Source: Hypomesus transpacificus (taxonomy: Eukaryota; Chordata; Actinopteri; Osmeriformes; Osmeridae). From it: a DNA stretch of 64,000 bases. The translations under genes and the position numbers were made by a program. Numbering within the stretch: position 1 is the stretch's first letter; every line of letters starts with the position of its first letter. The notes beneath the pieces were generated by a model. That model made no database searches. It was not told where the DNA came from and worked only from the letters and a program-made list of their open reading frames with translations. The stretch lies in assembly GCF_021917145.1 (NCBI RefSeq), contig NC_061072.1, positions 12,173,707-12,237,706 of the forward strand, written 5' to 3'. Shown here piece after piece: positions 38,557-48,900 of the stretch.

Positions 38557-39438
38557 CTACCTGAGAGCCTTGGCCACATCGTGGGTGTCCTGGGGCACGC
38601 CCTGAGCCCGGCTGATGGCCTGCTGTTCACCAGTTTCTTGGCTCAGCAGTTTGACCTTCAAGAGATCACTCACTTGAAACTTGGCCACGTAGCGTGTGAC
38701 CTGGGGCACGTCTGGAGCCAGACAAAGGGACTGCTTTACCAGCCTGGTGGCCTCCTGTCTGCCTGTGCTCTGGTTCTGCAGCTTCAGGGCCAAGAGGGCC
38801 ATCACCTCCGCATTGTCAGGATCCAGGACTAGGGTCTTCCTCAGCTGTTGGATCACATCTCCAGCCTCCTCTCCTCCTCCTGCTCCTCTCTGCCTCCCCA
38901 TGTTCTCCAACCGGCACAGCAAGAAAGCATAGCCCACATTGAAGGACACGCTATCTGGCATCCCCTCTAGGGCTTTCTGGAAGCTGTCCCTGGCCCTCTG
39001 GTAGAAGGTGACCCCTAACCTCAAGAAGCTCCAGCCCTTCTCTCCATGGATGATGGGAAGATCACAGGGGTTCATAGAGACCTTGGGATGGGCCTTGTAA
39101 AGCTCTTCCAGCTTCTCAAGGTAGACCGTCACCTCATCCTTGTTCCCAGCGTGGTAGTGAACCCAGGCAGAGTTACCATAGGTTACCAGCAGCTCAGTAT
39201 CATCCTTCCTCTCTCTCAGCACCTTCTCTGCCTTTTTAAGAAATCCTAGCGCAACACCACTGTCTCCCTCTAGGTGGCTCACAAATGCTAAGATGTTGAA
39301 ATAAATGGGGTGGTAGCGAGCATGGCATGACATTTTAGCGTTTAAGAGTTCTCTGAAGAGACTTTTCAGGTCTTCAATGTCAGCCTTGTCAATGCCCCAT
39401 GTAAAATGACACTGGAGAGCTTTCAGTTTAGCTTCCAT
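38557..39438 (-). CDS. ifit: IFIT unit B, C-terminally truncated IFIT paralogue
   Basis: ATG at 39438 opens a 293-residue frame that stops at TAG 38559-38557, about 200 residues short of a full IFIT. Residues start MEAKLKALQCHFTWGIDKAD; GEKGWSFLRLGVTFYQRARD and VTRYVAKF follow. It closely resembles unit C until VTRYVAKF (about 38676). A short diverged second copy of the same helix then ends in THDVAKALR. The 5' UTR continues to an acceptor (exon start 39459) and a likely non-coding first exon whose donor is at 39739, below an ISRE. At the stop, CTCAG/GTAGGAG is a good splice donor (exon end 38561) and is phase-matched to unit A. Either this is a truncated gene or pseudogene, or the coding sequence carries on into unit A. 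Confidence 0.8.
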   Translation of the reverse strand: MEAKLKALQCHFTWGIDKADIEDLKSLFRELLNAKMSCHARYHPIYFNILAFVSHLEGDSGVALGFLKKAEKVLRERKDDTELLVTYGNSAWVHYHAGNKDEVTVYLEKLEELYKAHPKVSMNPCDLPIIHGEKGWSFLRLGVTFYQRARDSFQKALEGMPDSVSFNVGYAFLLCRLENMGRQRGAGGGEEAGDVIQQLRKTLVLDPDNAEVMALLALKLQNQSTGRQEATRLVKQSLCLAPDVPQVTRYVAKFQVSDLLKVKLLSQETGEQQAISRAQGVPQDTHDVAKALR

Positions 39439-39823
39439 ATTGGATTAAAGAGAGACACTCTGGAAAACAGGTGATGGTTGTTTAGTTTAGATTTAATGTA
39501 TGAAGTATAACTATTGTTCTATTGCAAAACTGTTATTAAAGTTCTGTTATATAGTTTCATTTATCTTTATCTTAATGAATGTCAACCATTTGCAAGGCCA
39601 TCGTAAATACAAAGTATTTTAGTTTTGACAAATAGTATTGCATACATCAATTCAATTCGTTTTTGTATTACTAGATTATTAGATTTTACAGTAAGCTAAT
39701 ATAGTTTAGACTAGCACTTTTACTAAACAACATCCTTACCTTATAGGCTGTGTATTACGTAAGTCGATCTGTAATGATAAGGCAACATGGTCAGTTGTCA
39801 AACACATAATTTATGTTTTAATC

Positions 39824-39835
39824 AAAAACGAAACT
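39824..39835 (-). promoter_or_regulatory. ISRE-like element upstream of IFIT unit B
   Basis: AAAAACGAAACT matches the interferon-stimulated response element GAAANNGAAACT at all but the first base. It lies about 85 bp upstream of the exon 1 donor and is followed by ACATGTGACGTGG, which is shared with the unit C promoter. Confidence 0.75.
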
Positions 39836-40234
39836 TATAAACATGTGACGTGGCGTGGGCCAAAGACAATGGGCTGTGACATTCATTGTAGTAGGCGTGT
39901 GTAAATAGCACGGTTGAGTATCAGGTTTGGTTCTCGGAAAGTAAGATTGTGTCACACGATTGTGTTTTACGTTGGGATTGAATTGCTTGTTCCAAATGTA
40001 AGCCCCCTACTTGTTTTATAACCCTCACTCCATTCGCAATTATATTCCAAACTACGGTACAAACTAAATTTCACAGAACTGAGAACTCCCATCTGGAATT
40101 ACAGATCAGGTATTTTTGGAAATAGCCATTTTGAGGTGCGAAGTCGTCAGTCGTTAGCGCAATCCCAGGTTTGCTTTGCCTTAGCTATAGTGTCAGGTGT
40201 CTTGATGAACGAGTAAGTAAACAATGTTTCCTTT

Positions 40235-40263
40235 AGTTTCGTTTCCTGTTTAGTTTCGTTTGC
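40235..40263. promoter_or_regulatory. Two IRF-like half-site pairs between IFIT units B and C
   Basis: AGTTTCGTTTCC (40235-40246) and AGTTTCGTTTGC (40252-40263) carry GAAA cores one base closer than a canonical ISRE. They could be weak IRF or composite sites, or relics of a duplicated promoter. The surrounding 39840-40370 holds no gene that I can see. Confidence 0.35.
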
Positions 40264-40371
40264 AGTGAACATCTTGAAACGCTATGGTGTACATCGCCAT
40301 CAAAGCAACAGAACAACCTACCAACCTAAACCCTAGAGAAAGACAGGCAAACCCATGTCATTTGAGAGTGT

Positions 40372-40377
40372 TTTATT
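40372..40377 (-). terminator. Poly(A) signal of IFIT unit C
   Basis: TTTATT on the plus strand reads AATAAA on the minus strand, about 390 bp after the stop codon. Confidence 0.55.
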
Positions 40378-40760
40378 ACATGGATTTTCATTAGAGTAGA
40401 GAATCACAAACTGCATTCTAAGCTACCATTCATTCATTATAAAAGTACATGTGAAATGTAAATGTCATTGATAATGATATATTAATCCATACACCCAAAT
40501 ATGTATTCAGTACCCTTTGCAAGAGACAGATTAGGATATGTAACTGGACTGATGAAGCTACAATGTTGATGTCAATCATCTAAGGCCACAATAAGAAAGT
40601 AGTTTACAATTTTAAGTAATAAAATATAATTATGTTACTAATTAAAGGATCTTCAACAAAGAACTGTCTGCACAAACTGCATGACCAGATGTGTAATAGG
40701 ACAGCCTTTAAAAATAGAACAGTTATACATTAGATATGTTTTGGGGAAAAAAGCATCTTA

Positions 40761-42236
40761 TCATTCAAATCTCAGGCCTGTATCACAGGCACTAGCCAGG
40801 TCATCAATGATTCCAGCCGTCTCTCTCTTCTTCCTCTCCTTCTCCTGCTTCCCCCTCTCCTTCCTTTCTGCTTGTATTCTCTCCACATCCTTTTTGTCTT
40901 GGTCAGTGAGGAAGGCCTGTATCTCCTGGGCCTCTCGTGGTTTCTGCTTGGTCCACCTTTCTGCTATCATCCTCAGCTTGTTCCCTGCTCGCTCACGGTC
41001 AGCGCTCTTGGCTGGTATCTGATACGCTGCTTTCAGCTGAGTGACGGCTGCTCCCTCAGTCTTCCTCTTGTAGAGCAGGTAGAGCCCGTAGCAGCAGAGG
41101 AAGTGTTGACGGTCAGACTCCAGCAAGTTCTTGTCCTTCTCCAGGGACATGAAGATTTTGGTGGCTTCCTCCATTTGTCCGTGGTCAGCGTAGGCCTCAG
41201 CCAGACTCACCCGGGCGTGGTTGTTGGAGGGCTTCAGCTCCACGGCTCTGGAGAAGTGACGGATGCAGTCAGCTGCCATAGCCTTCATCTTAGCCACAGG
41301 GACCCCCCCTCCCACAGGCCTTCTCCCTGGCGCCCCCCTCCCTTCCTCCTGCATCTTGATCATCTGCTTCTTGTGGCAGAGGCCTACTTGGTGGTGCAGG
41401 AAGGATGAGTTAGGGCTGAGCTCCAAGGCTTTCCCCAGCAACTCCAGGGACTCTTTAATGGAGCCGTCCAACCTGAGAAACTTGGCCACGTAGCGGGTGA
41501 CCTGGGGCACGTCTGGAGCCAGACGAAGGGCCTGCTTTACCAGCCTGGTGGCCTCCTGTCTGCCTGTGCTTTGGTTCTGCAGCTTCAGAGCCAAGAGGAC
41601 CATCACCTCCGCATTGTCAGGATCCAGGACTAAGGCCTTCCTCAGCTGTATCACATCCACAGCCTCCTCTCTTCCCCCTGCTCCTCTCTGCCTCCCCATG
41701 CCCTCCAACCGGTACAGCACCACAGCATAGCCCACATTGAAGGACACGCTATCTGGCATCCCCTCTAGGGCTTTCTGGAAGCTGTCCCTGGCCCTCTGGT
41801 AGAAGGTGACCCCTAGCCTCAAGAAGCTCCAGCCCTTCTCTCCATGGATGATGGGAAGATCACAGGGGTTCATAGAGACCTTGGGATGGGCCTTGTAAAG
41901 CTCTTCCAGCTTCTCAAGGTAGACCGTCACCTCATCCTTGTTCCCAGCGTGGTAGTGAACCCAGGCAGAGTTACCATAGGTTACCAGCAGCTCAGTATCA
42001 TCCGTCCTCTCTCTCAGCACCTTCTCTGCCTTTTTAAGAAATCCTAGCGCAACACCACTGTCTCCCTCTAGGTGGCTCACAAATGCTAAGATGTTTAAAT
42101 AAATGGGGTGGTAGCGAGCGTGGCATGACTTTATGCGATCTAGGAGTTTTTCCGAAATACCTTTCAGGTCTTCAATGTCAGCCTTATTTATGCCCCAGGT
42201 GAAATGACACTGGAGAGCTTTCAGTTTTGGTTCCAT
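40761..42236 (-). CDS. ifit: IFIT unit C, full-length interferon-induced TPR protein
   Basis: A single coding exon encodes 491 residues from ATG 42236, with no internal stop. The start follows a 5' UTR acceptor (exon start 42257), and a small non-coding exon 1 ends at a donor (GTAAGA) at 42526. It contains the IFIT hallmarks CHFTWGINKADIEDLKG, YGNSAWVHYHAGNKDEVTVY, GEKGWSFLRL, VTRYVAKFLRLDGSIKESLE and SFLHHQVGLCHKKQMIKMQ. The tail is unusually basic and charged (KERGKQEKERKKRE) before a short acidic end. It is probably the one complete cytosolic antiviral IFIT effector in the cluster. Its ISRE is now about 920 bp from exon 1 because a foldback element sits between them. Confidence 0.92.
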   Translation of the reverse strand: MEPKLKALQCHFTWGINKADIEDLKGISEKLLDRIKSCHARYHPIYLNILAFVSHLEGDSGVALGFLKKAEKVLRERTDDTELLVTYGNSAWVHYHAGNKDEVTVYLEKLEELYKAHPKVSMNPCDLPIIHGEKGWSFLRLGVTFYQRARDSFQKALEGMPDSVSFNVGYAVVLYRLEGMGRQRGAGGREEAVDVIQLRKALVLDPDNAEVMVLLALKLQNQSTGRQEATRLVKQALRLAPDVPQVTRYVAKFLRLDGSIKESLELLGKALELSPNSSFLHHQVGLCHKKQMIKMQEEGRGAPGRRPVGGGVPVAKMKAMAADCIRHFSRAVELKPSNNHARVSLAEAYADHGQMEEATKIFMSLEKDKNLLESDRQHFLCCYGLYLLYKRKTEGAAVTQLKAAYQIPAKSADRERAGNKLRMIAERWTKQKPREAQEIQAFLTDQDKKDVERIQAERKERGKQEKERKKRETAGIIDDLASACDTGLRFE

Positions 42237-42540
42237 ACTGGATTACACAGAGATGATCTGGAAAACAGATGAGAGTTGTTGTGATTATTATGCATATTAT
42301 GTATAAAGAATGACGATTGTAATGTTGCAATGTCAAAGTTATGTTTTAAGTCTGCAATTGTATATAATTTAATGTGTGTAAACCATCTACTTGGATATAA
42401 TAAATAAAAAGTACCAAATGGTGTTAAATATTGCATACATCAAATCAATGGGTTTTTGTATTATTAGTATTATATTATTGTTAATAAAATTATAGTTCAG
42501 AGCAGTTTTACCAACAGCATTCTTACCTTAGCGACTGCAG

Positions 42541-43353
42541 TATGGAGTTAGATTAGTTTCATAATTCAAACAAACAAACGCAACACGATTCAAACAAACT
42601 TAACACGATCCAAACAAACGTAACACGATTCATACAAACATAACACGAATCAAACAAACAAACGTAACACGATTCAAACAAACGTAACACGATTCACAAA
42701 TGTATTTCGTGATTTGGAACTTTCCTCACGCGCTTTGATCCACAAATGCATTTTTTCTAAAAGATATCCTCAGCAGCCTATCAGATCGTCTCTTCCAATT
42801 TAAGCCAATCACATTAACGTGTCTATGTGGACTTCAACAACCTGCCATAATGACGGACATCGTCTCCTTCAGATCACGAGCAATGTCGTCTGGTAGCATG
42901 TAGGTGAAATATTGCTTGTTAATCTTATTAAACCGATGATCATACCTGATTAAATATTGTTGAGAATGGCAGGATTCATGTTTAGTCATTTTCCGTGTTT
43001 CCTAGGCTAACGCAGAGCCCGTCTACCCATATTAGACATTTTCCGGTGATTGGCTAAAATTGGAGACATCTGATAGGCTGCAGAGGATATCTTTTAGAAA
43101 AAATGCATTTGTGGATCAAAGCGCGTCAGGAAAGTTCCAAAAATCCACACGAACGAATGCAAGGATTCACACCAACGAATGCAGGGATTTGTAACTTGTG
43201 TTTGTCAGGTTGCAAACGAATGTAATAGGGTCATTTATTTGTGAATCGTGTTACGTTTGTTTGAATCGTGTTATGTTTGTATGAATCGTGTTACGTTTGT
43301 TTGAATCGTGTTGCGTTTGTTTGTTTGAATTATGAAACTAATCTAACTCCATA
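42541..43353. mobile_element. Foldback (long inverted-repeat) DNA transposon upstream of IFIT unit C
   Basis: The first and last roughly 300 bp are inverted copies of each other. The left end starts TATGGAGTTAGATTAGTTTC and the right end is its exact inverse. Both arms carry repeats of CAAACAAACGTAACACGATT and share CGCGCTTTGATCCACAAATG and TTTTTTCTAAAAGATATCCT. Flanks are CTGCAG on both sides (42535-42540 and 43354-43359), or ACTGCAGT if eight bases are counted; the palindrome leaves the exact duplication unclear. No transposase is present. It is inserted about 8 bp upstream of the unit C exon 1 donor. Confidence 0.85.
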
Positions 43354-43445
43354 CTGCAGTGTCAAGTGCGAAGATTCGATCTGAAATGCTACTGTAATAA
43401 GAGAGAAAAGCTAATTTTTCAACCTACGTCACTGATGTTTGAATC

Positions 43446-43457
43446 GAAAACGAAACT
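43446..43457 (-). promoter_or_regulatory. Canonical ISRE of IFIT unit C
   Basis: GAAAACGAAACT fits GAAANNGAAACT perfectly. The neighbouring AAACATGTGACGTG is shared with the unit B promoter, showing that the two promoters are duplicates. Confidence 0.85.
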
Positions 43458-43665
43458 TATGATAAACATGTGACGTGTGCCCTTGGCAATGGTCCTAAAT
43501 GATTACGTTGTCGGCAGGTGTGTGCCACTAGGTGGCGGAATGCACTGACAAAAAACAAGCATACGGGCTTTTCTTCTATACGAAATTACAGAACCAATAG
43601 CCTAACAATCGTAAAGTGAGAGTGGAAAGAGAAGAAGAAAACTGGGCAGGTGGGGTAGGCCGGGC

Positions 43666-44168
43666 ACAGATGTATACCACATGATATAACACAGGTGTAT
43701 ACCACATGATATAACACAGGTGTATACCACATGATATAACACAGGTGTATACCACATGATATAACACAGGTGTATACCACATGATATAACACAGGTGTAT
43801 ACCACATGATATAACACAGGTGTATACCACATGATATAACACAGGTGTATACCACATGATATCACACAGGTGTATACTTCATGATATCACACAGGTGTAT
43901 ACTTTATGATATAACACAGGTGTATACTTCATGATATAACACAGGTATATACCACATGATATAACACAGGTATATACCACATGCTATCACACAGGTATAT
44001 ACCACATGCTATCACACAGGTATATACCACATGCTATCACACAGGTATATACCACATGCTATCACACAGATGTATACCACATGATGTAACACAGGTGTAT
44101 ACCACATGATATAACACAGGTGCATACCACATGATGTAACACAGGTGCATACCACATGATGTAACACT
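43666..44168. repeat. 25-bp minisatellite, about 20 copies
   Basis: The unit begins ATGATATAACACAGGTGTAT and ends ACCAC. Copies are nearly identical on the left and more variable (GATATC, GCTATC, GATGTA forms) on the right. Because 25 is not a multiple of three, all three minus-strand frames read the same cycling peptide; these are not genes. Confidence 0.97.
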
Positions 44169-44561
44169 ATAGACTGATCCAATCATGTCTGTTGATGTAA
44201 TCGTTGTGTCCAGATTAAGTGGTCGAACCACTAATGTGGTATGAGATTGTGAAATCATTCTTTTCGCTGCTTTATGACCGGTTCTTGGATCTCATATCCT
44301 CAAAGGAAAGCACCCGATGGTGATCTATACAGAAGTGGGACTTTCCATTTTACATTCATGGACAATGAGAAAGTATGTGTCTGTATGTAGGCTAAGTGTT
44401 CTTTTAAATGCATTGAATTCTTGTGTTCGTAAAAAGAATATTGCTTCTAGATTACAACAGGTTGTTCTTCATTAAGAAGTCTCGGATGGATTCTCAATAT
44501 AAAGATAAAACAATGTCAAAATAAAATGTGACAAAATTAAAATATGTTGTATACATCAGAT

Positions 44562-44567
44562 TTTATT
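44562..44567 (-). terminator. Poly(A) signal of ch25h
   Basis: TTTATT on the plus strand gives AATAAA on the minus strand, about 600 bp after the ch25h stop. Confidence 0.55.
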
Positions 44568-45165
44568 GGTAAACATAACCAATTGTTCTTCATCTTACTT
44601 TCCATTTTCTCATGTGTTTTTTCACAAACATTGATAAGCCACAGGACATTCAAAGTATTCAGCAGACACTGTTTGAATCCAGCACCCCTGAAACTATACA
44701 GCTCCATAACAGTGTTGGAAATAAATACTGAAAGACATTCTGGAACAATCAACTACATATCAAGAACATCCAAATCAACAAAAACAACAAATGATTGAAC
44801 AGCACAGTAAATCCTGATGATACTTAAAAATAGATAAATAAATATAATGATGTGATAGCTGTTTTAAATAGAATGCATACAGAATTCATGCAATATATTA
44901 CAGATTGCTCTGCCAATGTCTTTTAATGTAAAAGATACTCGTCATTGTCATACTCATAATTGAGTACTGCTACATCAATGTGTCTCAATAGACCTCAGTA
45001 CTTCATCCTGCATCATGACAGAAGGGCTGGCTTCAGTGCATCAGAATTCCAAACAACCCGTCTCTGAACAGAGACAGCATTCAGGAAGCTGTATAGTCCT
45101 TTCCTCCATTTAACAGTTCATCCAACTTGTTCTTTAGTGCTTAGTTCCATCTCTCTCCTTTTCTG

Positions 45166-45918
45166 TTAGTGTTCATGCAGGGTCCCAAACAGACGGTCCC
45201 AGTGTGTGAAGTAGGGTGCAAAGTTGGACTTGAACTTGAGGTGGTGTAGGTCGTGATGCGGAGCTCCGCCATAGAGTCCAAAGGGCACCAGCCTGTGAGT
45301 GGCCCACGGCAGGTCGTAGCCGCAGTGGTCCTCCACAGACAGCCAGATGTTGAGCACGTAAAAGAGCATCTCTGTCAGTGGGTGGCAGCCCATCAGGTAG
45401 GGGTTGATGGATGCGAAGAAACCCAGAGAGAGAGTCTCCCAGACCCCAGAGTACTGGGTGGTGAGGACGGAGGTGGAGGTGTGTTTGTGGTGCACCTTGT
45501 GGAAGGTACGGTACAGCCAGGGCACTCTGTGGTGCAGCAAGTGCCAGAAGAAGTACTGGAAGTCGAAGAGCAGCAGGCAGGCTAGGACATCCCAGACCAG
45601 GCGAAGGCTCTCTGGGGCCTGGGCAGGCAGGCTGATGGGCCGCAAGTACCAGTTAACCAAAATCATATGAAAGAGGTAGACCACGTAGTTGTAGAAGAAC
45701 AGACCCAGGCATTGGCCCATGGTAGTCCAGGAGATTTGGCTCTCACCCTGGATCTTGTATCTCCGAACCCAGGCCAGGTGAGGAGAGAGTAGGTCCAGTA
45801 CGATGAAGGGCAGGCTGAAGGAGATGTAGACGCAGGGGTTGAAAAGAACTGGGAAAAAGGGCGAGCTGAGCAGAGCCGAGTGCCCCAAGATATAGTCCCA
45901 TAAGCTCTGTAGAAGCAT
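45166..45918 (-). CDS. ch25h: ch25h, cholesterol 25-hydroxylase
   Basis: A single-exon gene, as in mammals, encoding 250 residues from the first in-frame ATG (45918); the frame is open further upstream but offers only GTG. The enzyme is a di-iron membrane hydroxylase of the fatty acid hydroxylase superfamily. It makes 25-hydroxycholesterol in the endoplasmic reticulum, an antiviral and SREBP-suppressing oxysterol. The histidine boxes are intact: HLLHH (126-130), HKVHH (140-144) and HHDLHH (221-226). WLSVEDHCGYDLPW and FAPYFTHWD match human CH25H. Several hydrophobic helices precede the first box. The human protein is 272 residues with a longer N-terminus. I saw no ISRE in the 1 kb upstream. 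Confidence 0.94.
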   Translation of the reverse strand: MLLQSLWDYILGHSALLSSPFFPVLFNPCVYISFSLPFIVLDLLSPHLAWVRRYKIQGESQISWTTMGQCLGLFFYNYVVYLFHMILVNWYLRPISLPAQAPESLRLVWDVLACLLLFDFQYFFWHLLHHRVPWLYRTFHKVHHKHTSTSVLTTQYSGVWETLSLGFFASINPYLMGCHPLTEMLFYVLNIWLSVEDHCGYDLPWATHRLVPFGLYGGAPHHDLHHLKFKSNFAPYFTHWDRLFGTLHEH

Positions 45919-48900
45919 GTCCAGTCTTTTGTTAGTGAACACGTGTGAGAATGTGTGGAAGCACCTCTATCTGAGCAATGCCATGTGTGTTGTATTTATT
46001 GCCTCCGTTTGTAAATGGGCGGGACAAATGGGCAGCCAAAGGTTCAACCCCCATATGCCCTTATAAAGACAGCTTCCTGTAGTGTTAGGATTATGTTACA
46101 CTTGCTCATTACTTCCCCCTGCAGGCATTTCGTCTCACTCCTTCATTCAGAATCTCAACACATTTAATGTGTATTTTGTCAGTCATTATTATTGAGCTGC
46201 AAATATGCTGCAATGTGGGGAAAAAAGTTTAATCACTAACGTTTGTCATTCGTGAAACCCCGAATAGAGTGTGTCATAGTGAACGTTTCCACCGTACACG
46301 GTTTACTTTCCCAAATCGATTCGGTCCTTTCTTAGGGATGTGTTTCTTGTTTTGAAAACAGATTGACCCCAAACATTTAAACTTGTCTATAAAGTTATCT
46401 AAACATCCTGGTCAACAACTGGACAAATAATAACCGGGTCAATAACAGTATCACACCAGAGTAATCCTAATAAGATTTGCACTTTGCTTTTCGTTCCATG
46501 ACATGGAAGGAGGTGGGTTTGGATACCGGTGAGAGAGGGAAGGAGGTGGGTTTGGAAACAAGTGAGAGAGGGAAGGAGACAGAAGGCTTATCGTTGATCA
46601 ATCAGAGGAAGTGATGCGAGAAAGAATGTACTCTCATCTGCTTTGAGTAGAGCCTCTATATGTCTCATGAGGGAAAGTCCATAATAGTGACTCACCATGA
46701 CTAGAAAGGCCAAACTAGAAATTCCATAGAGAGACAGGGAATTCAGCTTGAAGCACAAATATAGGAGCGAGTTGCCAGCTAAAAAGGAATGCTTTAATTA
46801 ATTTTGCATTGGTTTAGTTAAGTTCTTTCGACAATGGTCCAAGTCCCAGATGCCCTTTTAAAGTCATCTTCCTGTTTGTGTTTCCTGGAACTGCCAGACT
46901 CTCTTCCAAGAGTACAATCAGGGACAGAATAATGCAACTATTCATGAAGTGAACTTGGGAGTCTGAAATGGAAAGTACTGTCAGGACGTGTAGGCTAGCT
47001 TGACTGAGTTGTTACTGTTCAATAACTAATGCTGGTATAATGACTTTGCTGGTAGCAAAGTCAAGCTCCATGTTAGATGATGAGCTGGTAGCAATGTCAA
47101 GCATTTATCACCCTGTAGACACATAGAGCAATGCAATATCAAGAAACAAACATTGGATGCAAAAATTATATTTCAGTCAAGATACTCACGTATTAGGTTT
47201 GACCATTCATTGATAACCATGACATGGAAATAGGTTTGACTTTGGCGGAGTGGATGATCTAAGGGAAGCGCTGAAATATGAGGCAGGGAGCAGTAGAGAT
47301 ATAATCCCCCTGATGAAAGAACATACAAACAGCAAGGGGGAGAAGGGGATGGTGGAGGGGGGCAGCAGCACAGATCATACAGAAACCGGGGCTAAGTGTG
47401 TGTATATCTGCATATACAGGGTTAGGGTTAGCAGATATATGTATATATAATATATATATATATATTAATGCCGCCTCGTCGGACGTGGCCCAATGGGCTA
47501 ACACAGGTGTAGATAATGAGCGGATGACACGTGCTGCCCGAGTGACATGCCTGAACTAGCTCCGCCCACATGTTGATTAAAAAGCAGACAAAAAACTCTG
47601 GGTGAGGCAAAAAGTCCCTAAGGCCGCGGCTGAGCAGAAGCACAAGCAGATCCTTCCCCTGAGTGCCTGGAGAGGATATAGCTGGAGAGCAGGGCGAGGC
47701 AATAGAGGAAGGGAGGGCTGTGCAATAACATGAGGGAACAATGACGGGAATCTGAGAAGAATAGACAGGGGAAACCTTTGTTAAAAGGGGAGGAGTTTAG
47801 GTGAGGTCTTCTCCCACCAAACCTAATTTCTATCTAACACCATATGTGTGCTCACCTCATGCCTCAGGTACAAGGTACAAGCCCCTATGCCGAGAGAATG
47901 AATGCTGTTAGACTGTGAGGCTATTCCAGTGGGACATGACCAGGGTTTACATGGGCTTTACGAGGCACACAGTCAATTAAGTCAATTCCTGAAGGGAGTT
48001 CTTTTTATAAACAGTCTTTGTGGGGTTTCCAGTAAGTCAAGGGGTTTCAGTAAAAACCCCACAGTGTGTTTATCGTCTGCTCATGGCCAAATCCCCTAAT
48101 TGCTCCCAACAAAAGGAACAAGGAGCAATAATCCGCCCATTAGTGTAAGTGAACCTAATTTGCACTGACTGGTTTCTAAGCATTGGAATATTTTGAACAT
48201 GTTGAGTTTCGAGTCTGGTCAATATCTGCATTACCAACTGAGTTCAGCTTTTAGACTATCTTACATCTTTTAACAGGGAGGTGGATTCTAATTATTCTGT
48301 CTTCAACAGAACCTGACCTTTTTAGAACTGGCTACTGATGAAAGCAATCATTTTTCAGATTCAAGTAAAGTCCGGGGACCAGTGAGATTCACCACCTCAC
48401 TTTTTGTCCCCGGTTCTGTCTTTTGGAGAGATTAACCGCAGATATGCGTCTGTGGTACCAAAGTTTGTGTGCATCAAATGGCATCCGAAACATACGTAAA
48501 ACTGTTTCTACGTGTATCATAGTTCATCAACATAGCTCATAGTTGACAGAACCCTGGTGATTCTAGTTGTGACCGTTCTTGGCCAATCCTCATTCTGATT
48601 CTCTTGTTTTTGGACTAAGACCATCATCCCTAAGGTTTCTGGTTCAAATCCAGAATCAGCAGGATGTACGGAGTGACGAAGAGGGAAATGATGGCCTGTT
48701 CACAAGGGTGGGGCTTGTCTGTGGCCTGTTAAAACATGAGTGATGCTCAGATAATCTACATCATCTAGAACATTTCATCTTAAACGATTGATTCTCTCAA
48801 GAACTCCCACGACAAACATCACATTCTACAGGACTGAAGTAGCACTGATCGTTCCAGACTAAAGAATAGCAGGAATGACTAGAAGTGAAAAACTGATATG

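Noticed and set aside
43666-44168. Regular repeats resembling a CRISPR array
   Set aside because: Repeats are contiguous with no unique spacers, and the genome is a vertebrate.
43576-44258. Several long minus-strand open frames reading a WYTPVLYHVV-like cycling peptide
   Set aside because: They are products of the 25-bp minisatellite, which reads the same in all three frames; no start context or homologue.
45919-47000. ISRE upstream of ch25h
   Set aside because: No GAAANNGAAA match was found by eye, although mammalian CH25H is interferon-responsive.
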